DNA from: Leptolyngbya sp. NIES-2104
GTDB taxonomy: Bacteria; Cyanobacteriota; Cyanobacteriia; Leptolyngbyales; Leptolyngbyaceae
Direction: 5' to 3'
Assembly (NCBI RefSeq): GCF_001485215.1
Contig: NZ_BBWW01000001.1
Coordinates: 1,674,001 to 1,738,000, forward strand
Length of the DNA: 64,000 nt
This document shows positions 9,296 through 18,318 of this stretch, in pieces. Made by a program: the position numbers and the translations under genes. Every line of letters begins with the position of its first letter. Position 1 is the stretch's first letter. Below the pieces are notes generated by a model. It saw only the letters and a list, made by a program, of their open reading frames with translations. It had not been told where the DNA came from and searched no databases.

Positions 9296-11377
9296 GTGCA
9301 AATGCAAACATTTCGATCAGTCTGGATTCAAGGCGCGTCGAGAACTGGGAAAAGTGCCCGTTTGGTAGCTCAGGCGTGTGAATGGATGCGGGTGAAACGA
9401 TCTGGAATTTTAGTTTTAGCCGCGATCGGAGATAATCGTCTGGATTTAAGCGATCGATTAACCGATGCGACTCAAGGCAAATTTCCCTTCCGCGCAACAA
9501 CCCCGCTCGGATTTTTTGAAGATGAAGTGACGCTTTTCTGGTCGCTATTAGTTCAACACTTAGATCTTAAAGCGCAATTTCCAGTCAGGTTGCGCCCCGA
9601 AAATGAGCAGGAGTTAGCGACGAAATTATGGCGGGTTGAGTTGGATCATGCGATCGACGAATCCGGTATTCCCGAAGCGCGATTAGTTCGGCGTGTTTTG
9701 GACTTGATGCAGCTTGGAGCTTTGGGCGGAGTCGCGATCGAGGACATTCCCGCGATGCTAAATCAGGGTTTACCTAAATCAGAAGAAGGGTTCGCTGAAT
9801 TGCCGCTGTCCCCAGAAACGATCGGGGAAATGATGCAGCGTTGGCGATCGTGGTGTTTGCGGCGTGGATTATTAACCTACAGTTTGATTACAGATTTATA
9901 CGGGCGTTATCTGCTGCATGATCCGACGTATCAACAGCATTTAACCGAGCGATATCAAGCGGTGATTGCAGATGATGTCGATGAGTATCCTGCCGTCGTG
10001 CGTCAACTGTTTGAATTTTTGATCGATCGACAAATTCCCTGTGCGTTTACGTTTAATCCTGATGGAGCGGTGCGATTGGGATTAGGAGCCGATCCGGTCT
10101 ACTTGATGGAATTAAGCGATCGCTGTTCGGTTGTGGAATTAAGCGAACGCGGAGCGCACTGCAAGCATCGGATGAATTCCTGCCTCATGGACGAACTCGG
10201 AGAATCAATCTTAGATTTGGTCACTGATCCGGTTTTCTTTGCCAGTCTGCCCGATTCGATTCAAACGATTCAAACGACAACTCAGGCGCAATTGATTCGC
10301 CAAACCGCAGAAATTATCATCAAAGGGGTGCAATCGGGAACGGTTGAGCCGCGTGATATTGCTCTGATTGGTCCAGGGATTGACCCGATTTCTCGATATG
10401 CGCTGCGGGAAATTCTCACTCGTCAAAATATCCCAGTCGAGTTTCTAAACGATCAGCGACCGCTTGCAAGTAGTCCGATCGTGCGATCGCTTCTCACACT
10501 CTTGACGCTGATTTACCCCGGACTCGGACGATCGACGAATCGAGATACGATCGCTGAAATGCTCGTGATTCTCAGTCAGAAATCCGAATCGCCTGCAAGC
10601 TATGCGATCGATCCCGTTCGAGCCGGATTGCTTGCTGATCATTGTTTCGAGCCGCATCCGGATCAGCCGCGTTTACTTCCAGCAAATACGTTTCCGCGTT
10701 GGGATCGATTAGGGTATCAGGCTTCTGAAGCGTATGAAAATCTGGTGCGCTGGATTGAATTGCAGCGATCGCAGTTAGAAACGCGCATGATTTCGAGTCC
10801 GGTTGTGATGCTCGATCGAGCCATTCAGCGGTTCTTTCTCGGTGGTAGTCATCTGCCGTTTGATCAATTAGCAGGACTGCGGGAATTAATGGAAACGGCG
10901 CAACATTACTGGGAAGTAGACGATCGACTTAGACGCAGTGATTTAAGCGATGCGCCTCAATCGTTAACGGTGCGGAACTTTATTCAAATGCTTAGAAGTG
11001 GAACTGTGACGGCGAATCCTTTCCCAGTGCGGTTAGTGCAGCCGAATTCGGTCACATTGGCGACTGTGTTTCAGTATCGATCGGTACGTCGATCGCATCG
11101 GTGGCAGTTTTGGTTAGATGCGGGTTCGTCTCGCTGGCTCAGTGGGGTTGATTCGCTGTTTGCGGCTCCGTTATTTCTGCAAGATTGGTCGGGGCAGATG
11201 TGGGATGTCGAAGACACACAGCAAATGAACGAACAGCGATTACGGCGGATTTTGCTCGATTTGCTGGGACGGACAGAAGAGCGATTATTCTTGTGCTACA
11301 GCGATCTTTCGACCAGCGGGCAGGAACAAACGGGAATTTTGACCTCATTGGTGAATGCGGCGATTCCGATCGGTTGA
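9296..11377 (+). CDS. UvrD/RecB-like superfamily 1 ATPase with degenerate helicase motifs
   Basis: The 693-residue protein begins with a Walker A loop, GASRTGKSA. Further along, VIADDVDEYPAVVRQLFEFL resembles UvrD motif II, D-E-x-Q-D-x-x-x-x-Q. The next segment, FNPDGAVRLGLGADP, aligns with the GDxxQSIYxFRGADP motif III region but lacks its Gln, Ser and Tyr. The C-terminal part holds VTLATVFQYRSVRRSHRWQFWLDAG in the place of the late SF1 motifs. Similar proteins in cyanobacteria are often labelled recombinase family proteins; the function is not established. The GTG at 9296 has GAGGAG five bases upstream; an ATG at 9302 is the alternative start. The gene is followed by palindromic repeat copy 2. 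Confidence 0.6.
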   Translation: MQMQTFRSVWIQGASRTGKSARLVAQACEWMRVKRSGILVLAAIGDNRLDLSDRLTDATQGKFPFRATTPLGFFEDEVTLFWSLLVQHLDLKAQFPVRLRPENEQELATKLWRVELDHAIDESGIPEARLVRRVLDLMQLGALGGVAIEDIPAMLNQGLPKSEEGFAELPLSPETIGEMMQRWRSWCLRRGLLTYSLITDLYGRYLLHDPTYQQHLTERYQAVIADDVDEYPAVVRQLFEFLIDRQIPCAFTFNPDGAVRLGLGADPVYLMELSDRCSVVELSERGAHCKHRMNSCLMDELGESILDLVTDPVFFASLPDSIQTIQTTTQAQLIRQTAEIIIKGVQSGTVEPRDIALIGPGIDPISRYALREILTRQNIPVEFLNDQRPLASSPIVRSLLTLLTLIYPGLGRSTNRDTIAEMLVILSQKSESPASYAIDPVRAGLLADHCFEPHPDQPRLLPANTFPRWDRLGYQASEAYENLVRWIELQRSQLETRMISSPVVMLDRAIQRFFLGGSHLPFDQLAGLRELMETAQHYWEVDDRLRRSDLSDAPQSLTVRNFIQMLRSGTVTANPFPVRLVQPNSVTLATVFQYRSVRRSHRWQFWLDAGSSRWLSGVDSLFAAPLFLQDWSGQMWDVEDTQQMNEQRLRRILLDLLGRTEERLFLCYSDLSTSGQEQTGILTSLVNAAIPIG

Positions 11378-11444
11378 TTTTGGAACGATCGCATTTCCAA
11401 ATCTTTTAGAGCCTGTTTGAACAGTCTTCGTCGTTGGCATAGTC

Positions 11445-11570
11445 CGCCCTGAAATGGAATTTCGGGCTAATCGGCGCAAGTCCATTAGAAATGGACTAAG
11501 AATCCGAAACTGGCTCTGAGTCTACTTCAGTAGACTTTCGTCGATTAGCCCGAAATTCATTTCAGGGCGG
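11445..11570. repeat. Palindromic intergenic repeat, copy 2
   Basis: This copy begins CGCCCTGAAATGG and ends CATTTCAGGGCG. It encloses two hairpins, GTCCATT/AATGGAC and GTCTACT/AGTAGAC. Relative to the other copies, both arms changed together (CCCCGG/CCGGGG became CCCTGA/TCAGGG), so pairing is kept. It sits between two convergent genes. Confidence 0.75.
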
Positions 11571-11612
11571 GAAGCAATCGAAGCGAAAAGACTATCTACA
11601 CCTCTCAAACAC

Positions 11613-12542
11613 CTACAACGCCTTCGTTGCCTTGATCATGTGATACACAATCAATAATTGAGTCATCGCCAGCGGATAGCTCTGAATCATCTCCCCAGTC
11701 GTTCCCGACACTTTCCCTAATTCCGTATCGCCTGTTGGATTACACACATTTGACAACGCTGGAAGCTCATCGCAAATAAATCGCTCTAAATGCACCACCT
11801 GATCTTTTGTTGCGTGTCCATCGATTTCCAGCACATCCACAGGCTTACCCATATCTCGATCGAGTCCCAACCGAATCGCCGATCGCGTCGGGTCATCCCC
11901 TCCTACCACTCGCGTTAACTCCGGATGTGGAATCGTCGGACGCAACACCAATTTCACATCCAAATGTCCGTTAATGGGTAAAGCGCTCGGCGGACAAAAG
12001 CTCACCACCATATCCGACCAAGCTCGCTGCGGGCGAATATACTCGGCTGAATCTGGCTCTCGTTTCTGCAACTCTTCTAAAACTTGTTCCTCTGTATAAC
12101 CCCGCTTCTGAGTATCCCGTTTAACCTTCCATCGAGCACGTAGCTCTTCAGGCGGCGCAAGATACACTTTCACGTCATAACAATCCCGCGCCACACGAGT
12201 CGAATACCCCAGCAAGCCCTCGATAATCACAAAGCGATTCGGCTTAATGTAAGTTGGAGCCTCAAACGTTCCGGTTTTGTGACTGTAATTTGGCTTCAGA
12301 ATCGGTTGACCCGATCGCAATAACGACAAATGCTGCTGCATGATGTCTAAATGATTACAGTCCGGGTGCAGTGCCGTGATTCCGATTTGAGAACGTTCAG
12401 CGCGATCGTATTTGTGATAATCGTCCGTACAAATAATCGTCACATTCTCTTCGCCCAGTACCTGAGCAATTCCACGTGTTAGGGTTGTTTTTCCAGCCGC
12501 ACTATCTCCAACAATGCCAAGAATAATTGGGCGCTGTGACAT
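11613..12542 (-). CDS. Phosphoribulokinase-family kinase, paralogue without the regulatory cysteine pair
   Basis: Phosphoribulokinase makes ribulose 1,5-bisphosphate from ribulose 5-phosphate and ATP. This 309-residue protein has the P-loop GDSAAGKTT, the CTDDYHKYDR segment with catalytic Asp, FVIIEGLLGY and RDxxKRG, all typical of the family. The main cyanobacterial/plant enzyme has GDSGCGKST, with Cys19 in the P-loop pairing with Cys41 for thioredoxin/CP12 control. Here the P-loop Cys is absent, although the Cys before TDDYH is kept. The C-terminal half also differs from the Calvin-cycle enzyme. It may therefore be a light-independent PRK or use another substrate. The ATG at 12542 follows TAGGAG by 6 bases. 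The gene is convergent with the UvrD-like gene. Confidence 0.75.
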   Translation of the reverse strand: MSQRPIILGIVGDSAAGKTTLTRGIAQVLGEENVTIICTDDYHKYDRAERSQIGITALHPDCNHLDIMQQHLSLLRSGQPILKPNYSHKTGTFEAPTYIKPNRFVIIEGLLGYSTRVARDCYDVKVYLAPPEELRARWKVKRDTQKRGYTEEQVLEELQKREPDSAEYIRPQRAWSDMVVSFCPPSALPINGHLDVKLVLRPTIPHPELTRVVGGDDPTRSAIRLGLDRDMGKPVDVLEIDGHATKDQVVHLERFICDELPALSNVCNPTGDTELGKVSGTTGEMIQSYPLAMTQLLIVYHMIKATKAL

Positions 12543-12658
12543 GATCGCTCCTACCAGTCTCAAAGAGATTTGAATGATAGAAACATCCTAAGCGCACTCT
12601 CGTTCTGGTTTTGTTCAAGAATCATTAATCATAATTTTTCATTGTGGCGTAAATTGCC

Positions 12659-12671
12659 TCATACCGTATAC
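12659..12671. promoter_or_regulatory. GTATAC-N-GTATAC type dyad upstream of comB
   Basis: TCATACCGTATAC is a near-perfect 13-bp dyad with one central base. It is the same motif seen twice upstream of the MFS gene and twice in the 63-kb intergenic region. It lies between the divergent PRK-like gene and comB, 148 bp before the comB start. The binding protein is unknown. Confidence 0.4.
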
Positions 12672-12818
12672 ACAATAGCGACTTTGGTCTATCATCGACT
12701 TCACTCTATGCTTAGCCGTTAAGATATATTTCGCAGTTTCGGTCTGCATTTAGTATTCTGAAGCTGCGACCCCCTTCAACTTCACTTGAGTCTCCGCAGT
12801 TTCTCTACTCTACACATT

Positions 12819-13607
12819 ATGAAATTTTCTGTTTTCCACACGCCCGAACTCACGCCCGTACAGAACTCTGCTGATTGTGCGATCGCGATTGATGTGCTCC
12901 GGGCAACCAGCACGATCGCGACGGCTTTGTCTTCGGGTGCGGAGGCGGTTCACGTCTTCAGCGACATGGAAAAGCTAGTTCACGAGAGTGAGGCACTTCC
13001 ACCCGAAAAGCGCCTGAGAGCTGGAGAACGCGGCGGCAGTAAAGTTGCAGGCTGCGATTTAGGCAATTCTCCGCTCGATTGCACTCCTGAACTGATGAGC
13101 GGCAAACGCCTGTTTATCAGTACCACGAACGGAACTCGCGCCCTGCAAAAGATTCAAGCGTCTCCGACTGTGTTAGCTGCTGCCCTGATCAATCGTCATG
13201 CGGTTGTAGAGTATTTGGTCGAGCATCAGCCAGAAACGGTCTGGATCGTGGGCGCAGGGTGGGAAGGGTCATTTGCGCTAGAAGATACGGTCTGCGCGGG
13301 CGCGATCGTACAAAGTGTGGCGGAACGTCTCGGATTATCGATCGGGGAATTGGTCGGAAATGATGAGATGGTCGGCGCGGTGTCGCTGTATCAGCAGTGG
13401 AAGGACAATCTTCTCAGTCTGATGTATCACGCCAGCCACGGGAAGCGGTTACTGCGATTGAACTGTTTGGAAGATTTGAAGTATTGTTCGACGCTGGATT
13501 CGCTTGATGTGCTGCCGATTCAGACCGAGATTGGGACACTTGTGAAGCACAAAGCGATCGTGAATTCTGTGCTGAATCCACAATTGTCGAACGCGGCTTC
13601 GAGATAG
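12819..13607 (+). CDS. comB: 2-phosphosulfolactate phosphatase family protein (ComB-like)
   Basis: The 262-residue protein matches the ComB family, first described as the Mg2+-dependent phosphatase of coenzyme M synthesis in methanogens. Visible motifs are [15 protein letters not shown] near the N-terminus, a [19 protein letters not shown] segment, [10 protein letters not shown] and a late GNDEMVGA. Cyanobacteria do not make coenzyme M, so the physiological substrate is uncertain; sulfolactate-type or other phosphoesters are possible. The ATG at 12819 is used, since the extra upstream residues start from a TTG and are not family-like. The gene is convergent with hflX. Confidence 0.85.
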   Translation: MKFSVFHTPELTPVQNSADCAIAIDVLRATSTIATALSSGAEAVHVFSDMEKLVHESEALPPEKRLRAGERGGSKVAGCDLGNSPLDCTPELMSGKRLFISTTNGTRALQKIQASPTVLAAALINRHAVVEYLVEHQPETVWIVGAGWEGSFALEDTVCAGAIVQSVAERLGLSIGELVGNDEMVGAVSLYQQWKDNLLSLMYHASHGKRLLRLNCLEDLKYCSTLDSLDVLPIQTEIGTLVKHKAIVNSVLNPQLSNAASR

Positions 13608-13640
13608 AGGAACTGTGCCCCGGTGCTGTCTAACCGTGGC

Positions 13641-15161
13641 TCAGTTCGTCATCGCATAGCGAACCAGTTGACACAATCGTTGCCGGAGTGTTTCCAGTCC
13701 TAACCGTTCGTTTGCTGAGATAAATGCCGCTTGCGGAAACTCTTCACGAGCGATCGCTAATCTTTCCGCATCGACTTGATCGATCTTATTGAATGCCAGC
13801 AGTGCAGGACCCGGAGTAATCGGCATCTCAGACAGAATTTGCATCACTGCTCGAATTTGACTCTGCCAAGCAGGATGCGATAAATCTACGACATGCAAAA
13901 GTGCATCCGCTTCGGTCACTTCTTCGAGTGTGGCTCGAAACGCATCCATTAACGAAGGCGGTAACTCATGTATAAACCCTACAGTGTCGGTTAGAAGTAA
14001 CTCTGTATTTTTATACGTTTCTAAATCTGATACCGTGAGTCTCCGAGTGGTTGGATCGAGTGTTGCAAAGAGTTGATCCGCAGTATAAACTTCTGCGTTG
14101 GTCAAAGCGTTTAACAAAGTCGATTTTCCAGCGTTGGTATAACCCACAACTGCGATCGAGGGAACTTCTTCGTGCTGTCGTCGCTGCCGCAATCGTGCGC
14201 GATGTGCCTGAAGCTGGTTCACTTCTCGCTGAAGCCGAGTAATTCGCCGCTGAATCGATCGACGTTCTGTCTCTAATTTGGTTTCTCCAGGTCCTCGTGT
14301 CCCGATGCCGCCACCGAGTCGAGACATCGCCTGCCCGCGTCCGGTCAGTCTTGGCAACATATATTCAAGTTGAGCGAGTTCGACTTGGAGTTTTCCGGCT
14401 CCAGACTGAGCGCGTTGAGCGAAAATATCGAGAATCACTTCAGTCCGATCGACAATTCTGATGCCGATCTGCATTTCTAAATTGCGGATTTGAGCCGGGG
14501 ACAAATCGCGATCGAACACAATCAAATTCGCCCCAACGGTCTGAGCCGCTAAGGTAATTTCCTGGACTTTTCCCTCTCCCACAACGGTTTGAGGATGCGG
14601 GCGGGGGCGTTTCTGGCTCATCGTTTGCAGCACTTCACCGCCCGCCGTTTCAACTAATCGCGCTAATTCCTGAATACCCGTTTTGAATACTTGCGGGGAT
14701 TGATCATCAGTTTGTATTCCAACAATGAGAACTTGATCGTGATCTCGATCGACTTGTTGCGCGACGTATTCCCGGCGGAATTCTTCTTCTAGTCCTTCAA
14801 CCAGTGCGAGAAAGTCCTGCTCTGCAACAATATCCAAACTCAACGGTGGCGAAATCGTCCAATTTGCTTCTGGATGCGGGACTAAATGAGCGAGATATGC
14901 ACCTCTGACATATCCCGTTGCACCGCCACCTCGCCGCTCAAATCCGCCACCTGTCAGCGTTAACGCGACATACGCATCTAATCGCTGCAGCGCCATCACC
15001 GTTAACATCGATTCACCCGGTGGATCTTGCTTCAGTTGGGTTGCAATACAGCGAATGCCACAAAGCCGCTCCGCCCCGTAGCGTGGAAGTTCCAGCATCG
15101 GAATCTGAGTTTGCCTCAGCGTTCCGACTCCGACGCGAATCACTTGACCGCGACGATTCAC
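13641..15161 (-). CDS. hflX: Ribosome-associated GTPase HflX
   Basis: HflX is a GTPase that binds the 50S subunit and rescues or splits stalled ribosomes. The 506-residue frame contains the HflX N-terminal domain, with VGIQTDDQSPQVF and the conserved RPHPQTVVGEGKVQEI. It also has the Gly-rich linker RLGGGIGTRGPGETKLE, then the G domain: G1 GYTNAGKST, G3 DTVGFIHELP and G4 NKID. The first canonical start is a GTG at 15161, which falls inside the conserved N-terminus. The same frame stays open and family-like for another 165 bases upstream, described separately. It is divergent from higBA. Confidence 0.92.
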   Translation of the reverse strand: MNRRGQVIRVGVGTLRQTQIPMLELPRYGAERLCGIRCIATQLKQDPPGESMLTVMALQRLDAYVALTLTGGGFERRGGGATGYVRGAYLAHLVPHPEANWTISPPLSLDIVAEQDFLALVEGLEEEFRREYVAQQVDRDHDQVLIVGIQTDDQSPQVFKTGIQELARLVETAGGEVLQTMSQKRPRPHPQTVVGEGKVQEITLAAQTVGANLIVFDRDLSPAQIRNLEMQIGIRIVDRTEVILDIFAQRAQSGAGKLQVELAQLEYMLPRLTGRGQAMSRLGGGIGTRGPGETKLETERRSIQRRITRLQREVNQLQAHRARLRQRRQHEEVPSIAVVGYTNAGKSTLLNALTNAEVYTADQLFATLDPTTRRLTVSDLETYKNTELLLTDTVGFIHELPPSLMDAFRATLEEVTEADALLHVVDLSHPAWQSQIRAVMQILSEMPITPGPALLAFNKIDQVDAERLAIAREEFPQAAFISANERLGLETLRQRLCQLVRYAMTN

Positions 15162-15326
15162 GTAGGTACAGACGGGCTGGCTGATTTCTGAGCTAATCGC
15201 GGCAATCCGCTGAGCGAATTCGGCTGTGGTGATGCGATCGCCCGGTAAGCGCTGGTGATATAACCGCTGTAGCTGTTTGATTTGGCTTGTCTTTAAGCCG
15301 TTGAGGTTTCCGTAGACGGTTTCGAT
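15162..15326 (-). other. In-frame N-terminal extension of HflX without a canonical start codon
   Basis: Reading leftwards from 15326, the hflX frame encodes IETVYGNLNGLKTSQIKQLQ and continues to QPVCTYV, joining the annotated HflX without a stop. Cyanobacterial HflX proteins usually begin M-ETV-x-GN, so the ATC codon at 15324-15326 sits where ATG is expected. No ATG, GTG or TTG occurs in this frame between the upstream stop (TGA) and 15161. The choices are a rare AUC start, a real N-terminal truncation starting at the GTG, or a base error. Confidence 0.6.
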
Positions 15327-15425
15327 AACTAAACTTTGCCAAACGCGACTTCATTTTATTCTAGATCGACCCCGAAGCTTGCAGGTTAAAGTTTGTAAAA
15401 TGTGCGATCGAGTGTTGGACAATCC

Positions 15426-15725
15426 ATGAGAGTTATCAGTCGAAAGAAACTGCGAGAATTTTGTAAGGGTCATGCTGATGCTTGTGATGCCCTTTACAAT
15501 TGGTATCGAGTCTCAAGCAAAGCGAATTGGCAAGATTTATTGGAGGTGCAGCAGGTTTATCCTAATGCGGAAGCCGTTGGAAATTTTACGGTATTTAATA
15601 TCAAAGGAAATCGATATCGATTAGTTGTCGATTTGGTTTATCGGACTCAACGAATTTACATTAAATATATTCTGACTCACGCAGAGTATGACAAGGATGA
15701 GTGGAAAAATGACCCATACTTTTGA
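15426..15725 (+). CDS. higB: HigB-type toxin (type II toxin-antitoxin)
   Basis: A 99-residue RelE/HigB-fold mRNA interferase candidate. It shows MRVISRKKLREF, a conserved Trp in ANWQDLLEV, the FNIKGNRYRLVV strand with basic residues, and the ending IKYILTHAEYDK, all typical of the HigB family. HigB cleaves mRNA on the ribosome when free of antitoxin. Toxin-first order with a 17-bp overlap onto the antitoxin gene is characteristic of higBA. The ATG at 15426 is chosen over an upstream GTG. Confidence 0.9.
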   Translation: MRVISRKKLREFCKGHADACDALYNWYRVSSKANWQDLLEVQQVYPNAEAVGNFTVFNIKGNRYRLVVDLVYRTQRIYIKYILTHAEYDKDEWKNDPYF

Positions 15726-16116
15726 TAGACAGTCTTACACTGATTTGCTAGTTCGATACCAACCAAAACCAATCTTAACGGACGCTGAAAATGAAGCTGC
15801 GATCGCACTTGCACAAGAACTTGAGCATCGCCCTCAAAGAACTCCAGAAGAAGACCTATTTCTAGAGCTTCTAGTTACGTTAATTGAGAAGTTTGAGAAT
15901 GAACATGAGCCGATTCTATCGGGAAGTGCAAGTTCGATCGTGCAGCATTTAATGGAAGTAAGAGAATTAGACGCAGTTGATTTGCTTCCAATTCTTGGGA
16001 CACAAACAGCCATAACAGAAATTTTAGAGAACAAACGGCAAATTCAGCAGAATGAAGCTAGAAAGCTCGCAGATTTCTTTCATGTAGATATCAGTTTATT
16101 TCTTGAAACATCGTGA
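15709..16116 (+). CDS. higA: HigA-type antitoxin with helix-turn-helix
   Basis: The 135-residue partner overlaps the toxin end by 17 bp. A hydrophilic N-terminal half rich in acidic residues is followed by a C-terminal Cro/XRE-like helix-turn-helix (ELDAVDLLPILGTQTAITEI and KRQIQQNEARKLADFFHVD). This matches the transcription-regulator part of HigA proteins. It is expected to bind and silence the toxin and to repress the shared promoter upstream of 15426. It starts at the ATG at 15709, inside the toxin gene. Confidence 0.88.
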   Translation: MTHTFDRQSYTDLLVRYQPKPILTDAENEAAIALAQELEHRPQRTPEEDLFLELLVTLIEKFENEHEPILSGSASSIVQHLMEVRELDAVDLLPILGTQTAITEILENKRQIQQNEARKLADFFHVDISLFLETS

Positions 16117-16152
16117 GTTTTTCCAGTTTAGAGATTTTTACCGTAAAAAATC

Positions 16153-18009
16153 TCAACTTGCATCTGTCGTCGATTCAATCAAAATCTGCCGCACTTGATC
16201 ATGCGTTAGGTTCGGGTTTGCACTTAGCATCAATGCGACCACACCAGAAATATACGGTGCTGCGATCGATGTACCCCACCAACCGGATTGGCAGGAATTT
16301 CCTGGAATCGTCGTTTCGATGCCGCGTCCTGGAGCGAGAACATAGCGCATCTGAGGATCAGTACCGGAACGATTTGAGAATGAGGATAAACGTTGATCGC
16401 GATCCACCGCTCCTACTGCTACACCGAATTGAGTCGCATATCGTGCAGGATGACTCGGCTGGTTTGCTCCTTCATTGAGTGCTGCTGCTACCGTGATCAC
16501 ATTTCGACTTGCAGCATAGGCGAGAGCGTCTCTTAACTGTGGAGAGTCTGACCACCATAGCGATAAATTGATTACCTTCGCACCGTTATCAACTGCGTAT
16601 CGGATTGCATTGGCTAAATTACCATTCCAGTTATCCTGAGCATTTGTCACTCGAATTGGCATTAATTTAGCATCGTAAGCGACCCCTGTGATCCCGATAT
16701 TGTTTCGAGCTGCGGCAATAATTCCACTCACTGCGGTTCCATGTGCGCTAGACGGTGAAACATCATTGTTGTTTAAGCTGAAATTCCAGCCGTGAATATC
16801 ATCGGTAAAACCATTACGATCGTCATCGATTCCATTCCCCGCAATTTCTCCCGAATTCGTCCAAAGATTGGATTTGAGATCTGAATGCGTTAGATCAAGA
16901 CCAGAATCGATCACCGCGATCGTAATTCCTTGCCCGGTATATCCACGCGCCCAAACCTCTGGAATGTTCATCATATCGAGTGCCCAAGACGTGTCTTGCA
17001 CCTGAGCAAACGGAGCTTGACCGATCGCTGCTCCAATTGCAATTCCAGCATTTACGATTCCATAACCAGAATTCGGATTATACGTTGGTACTTTGGTTGT
17101 AAATTCTGATTGCTTGAATGGTTGGATTTGCCAGCTATTGAAATTTTCAGGACTGATCGATCGCTGCGGTTGCAATTGATTCATCGCCCAATATTGAAGC
17201 GTTCCAGCCTGTGTATGCTGCCAGAGAATATCATCGGTTCCGTCTTGGTTGTAATCGTGAATGCCTTTAACTTGCCAACTGGGATCAACCGCGATCGACA
17301 AAGAAATTCCCTGTTCGATGCTCATTCCATTCATCTGCCAAATTGCAAGCTGTCCTGCTTGATTGTGCCGCCACAACAAATCCAACTTTTGATCGCCGTT
17401 GAAATCACCGCTACCAACAATTTTCCAATTTGGATCTGGAACTGAAGCGATGAAAAATCCAGACTCGATCGCGGCTCCATTCATCCGCCAAATCACATTT
17501 TCTCCAGATCGATCGTGTCGCCATAAAATATCTAAATCGCCATCATTGTCATAATCCTGCACATCCGCAATTTTCCAGGCTCGATCGCTCACGGTTGCGA
17601 GAACTCGTCCTGTCTCTATCTGCATTCCGTTTAATTGCCAAAGTGCAACCTCTCCGGTCGTTTGATTGCGCCAAAGAATATCGCGATCGCCATCTCGATC
17701 GAAATCGCCAACTCTCTGAATTTGCCAGTTTAAATCGTTGAGTGTATGAAGATTGAAACACTGATCGTTACTTGAAAAATACAGTGAATTATCGCGTCGA
17801 TCATTCCAAAGGAGATCGGAGCGACTATCGCGATCGTAATCGTAAATATCAACGATTTGAAGATTCGGATCAGCAACGGGAATCGAAGCGCGATTGATGA
17901 TGCGATTATCTGCGATCGCAAACCAAGCCGTTTCACCCGTATTGAAATTTGAGGCAATTAAATCTGTTGATTGAGCAATTGCGCTCCAAGTCGGCTGCAA
18001 AGAAGCCAT
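16153..18009 (-). CDS. S8 (subtilisin-like) serine peptidase with N-terminal VCBS/FG-GAP repeats
   Basis: In this 618-residue protein the N-terminal half (about residues 40-310) has repeated D(F/Y)DxDGDxDILWR and LWQLNG/IWRMNG units, the pattern of VCBS/FG-GAP repeats that form Ca2+-binding propellers. The C-terminal half is a subtilisin domain with all three catalytic sites: Asp in IAVIDSGLDLTHSDL, His in HGTAVSGII, and Ser in GTSIAAPYISG. No signal peptide is visible, so export would need another route, or the protein acts inside the cell. Its start faces palindromic repeat copy 3. Confidence 0.9.
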   Translation of the reverse strand: MASLQPTWSAIAQSTDLIASNFNTGETAWFAIADNRIINRASIPVADPNLQIVDIYDYDRDSRSDLLWNDRRDNSLYFSSNDQCFNLHTLNDLNWQIQRVGDFDRDGDRDILWRNQTTGEVALWQLNGMQIETGRVLATVSDRAWKIADVQDYDNDGDLDILWRHDRSGENVIWRMNGAAIESGFFIASVPDPNWKIVGSGDFNGDQKLDLLWRHNQAGQLAIWQMNGMSIEQGISLSIAVDPSWQVKGIHDYNQDGTDDILWQHTQAGTLQYWAMNQLQPQRSISPENFNSWQIQPFKQSEFTTKVPTYNPNSGYGIVNAGIAIGAAIGQAPFAQVQDTSWALDMMNIPEVWARGYTGQGITIAVIDSGLDLTHSDLKSNLWTNSGEIAGNGIDDDRNGFTDDIHGWNFSLNNNDVSPSSAHGTAVSGIIAAARNNIGITGVAYDAKLMPIRVTNAQDNWNGNLANAIRYAVDNGAKVINLSLWWSDSPQLRDALAYAASRNVITVAAALNEGANQPSHPARYATQFGVAVGAVDRDQRLSSFSNRSGTDPQMRYVLAPGRGIETTIPGNSCQSGWWGTSIAAPYISGVVALMLSANPNLTHDQVRQILIESTTDAS

Positions 18010-18145
18010 AAGTCTGACAAAGCATCAGGAACAATGCCTTCAGAGTTCCCGCCCCACTTTGTCAAAGCTTTATAAAATGAGTGATCCTCGTCACGCTCAA
18101 ACTGTGATTAGAACGTGCTTCAAAGTTCCTCGCTTCGTTCACCCC

Positions 18146-18271
18146 CGCCCCGGAATGGAATTCGGGGCTAGTCGAACGAAGTCCGCTGAAGGGGACTAAA
18201 AGCCAGTATCGGTTTCTTCAGTCCTTTTCAAAGGACTTCGCACTGTTAGCCCCGAATTCCATTCCGGGGCG
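18146..18271. repeat. Palindromic intergenic repeat, copy 3 (intact)
   Basis: An uninterrupted copy: CGCCCCGGAATGGAATTC on the left pairs with GAATTCCATTCCGGGGCG on the right. Two hairpins lie inside, AGTCC/GGACT and AGTCCTTT/AAAGGACT. It shows the empty form of the site into which the MITE inserted in copy 1. It lies between the 3' end of moaE and the 5' end of the VCBS-subtilisin gene, within a 309-bp stretch that holds no other recognisable feature. Confidence 0.78.
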
Positions 18272-18318
18272 AGTCAGCAACGTAGTGAGAAGACTATAAA
18301 GCACACCCTAGGCTATGA

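Noticed and set aside
12659-12680. Possible leftover MITE end (CGTATACACAATAG resembles the MITE terminus CGTATACACAGTAG)
   Set aside because: Only about 14 bp match, with no second end. The dyad explanation covers the same bases better.
18010-18145. Small gene between the VCBS protease and the repeat
   Set aside because: No frame with start, ribosome site and sensible composition.
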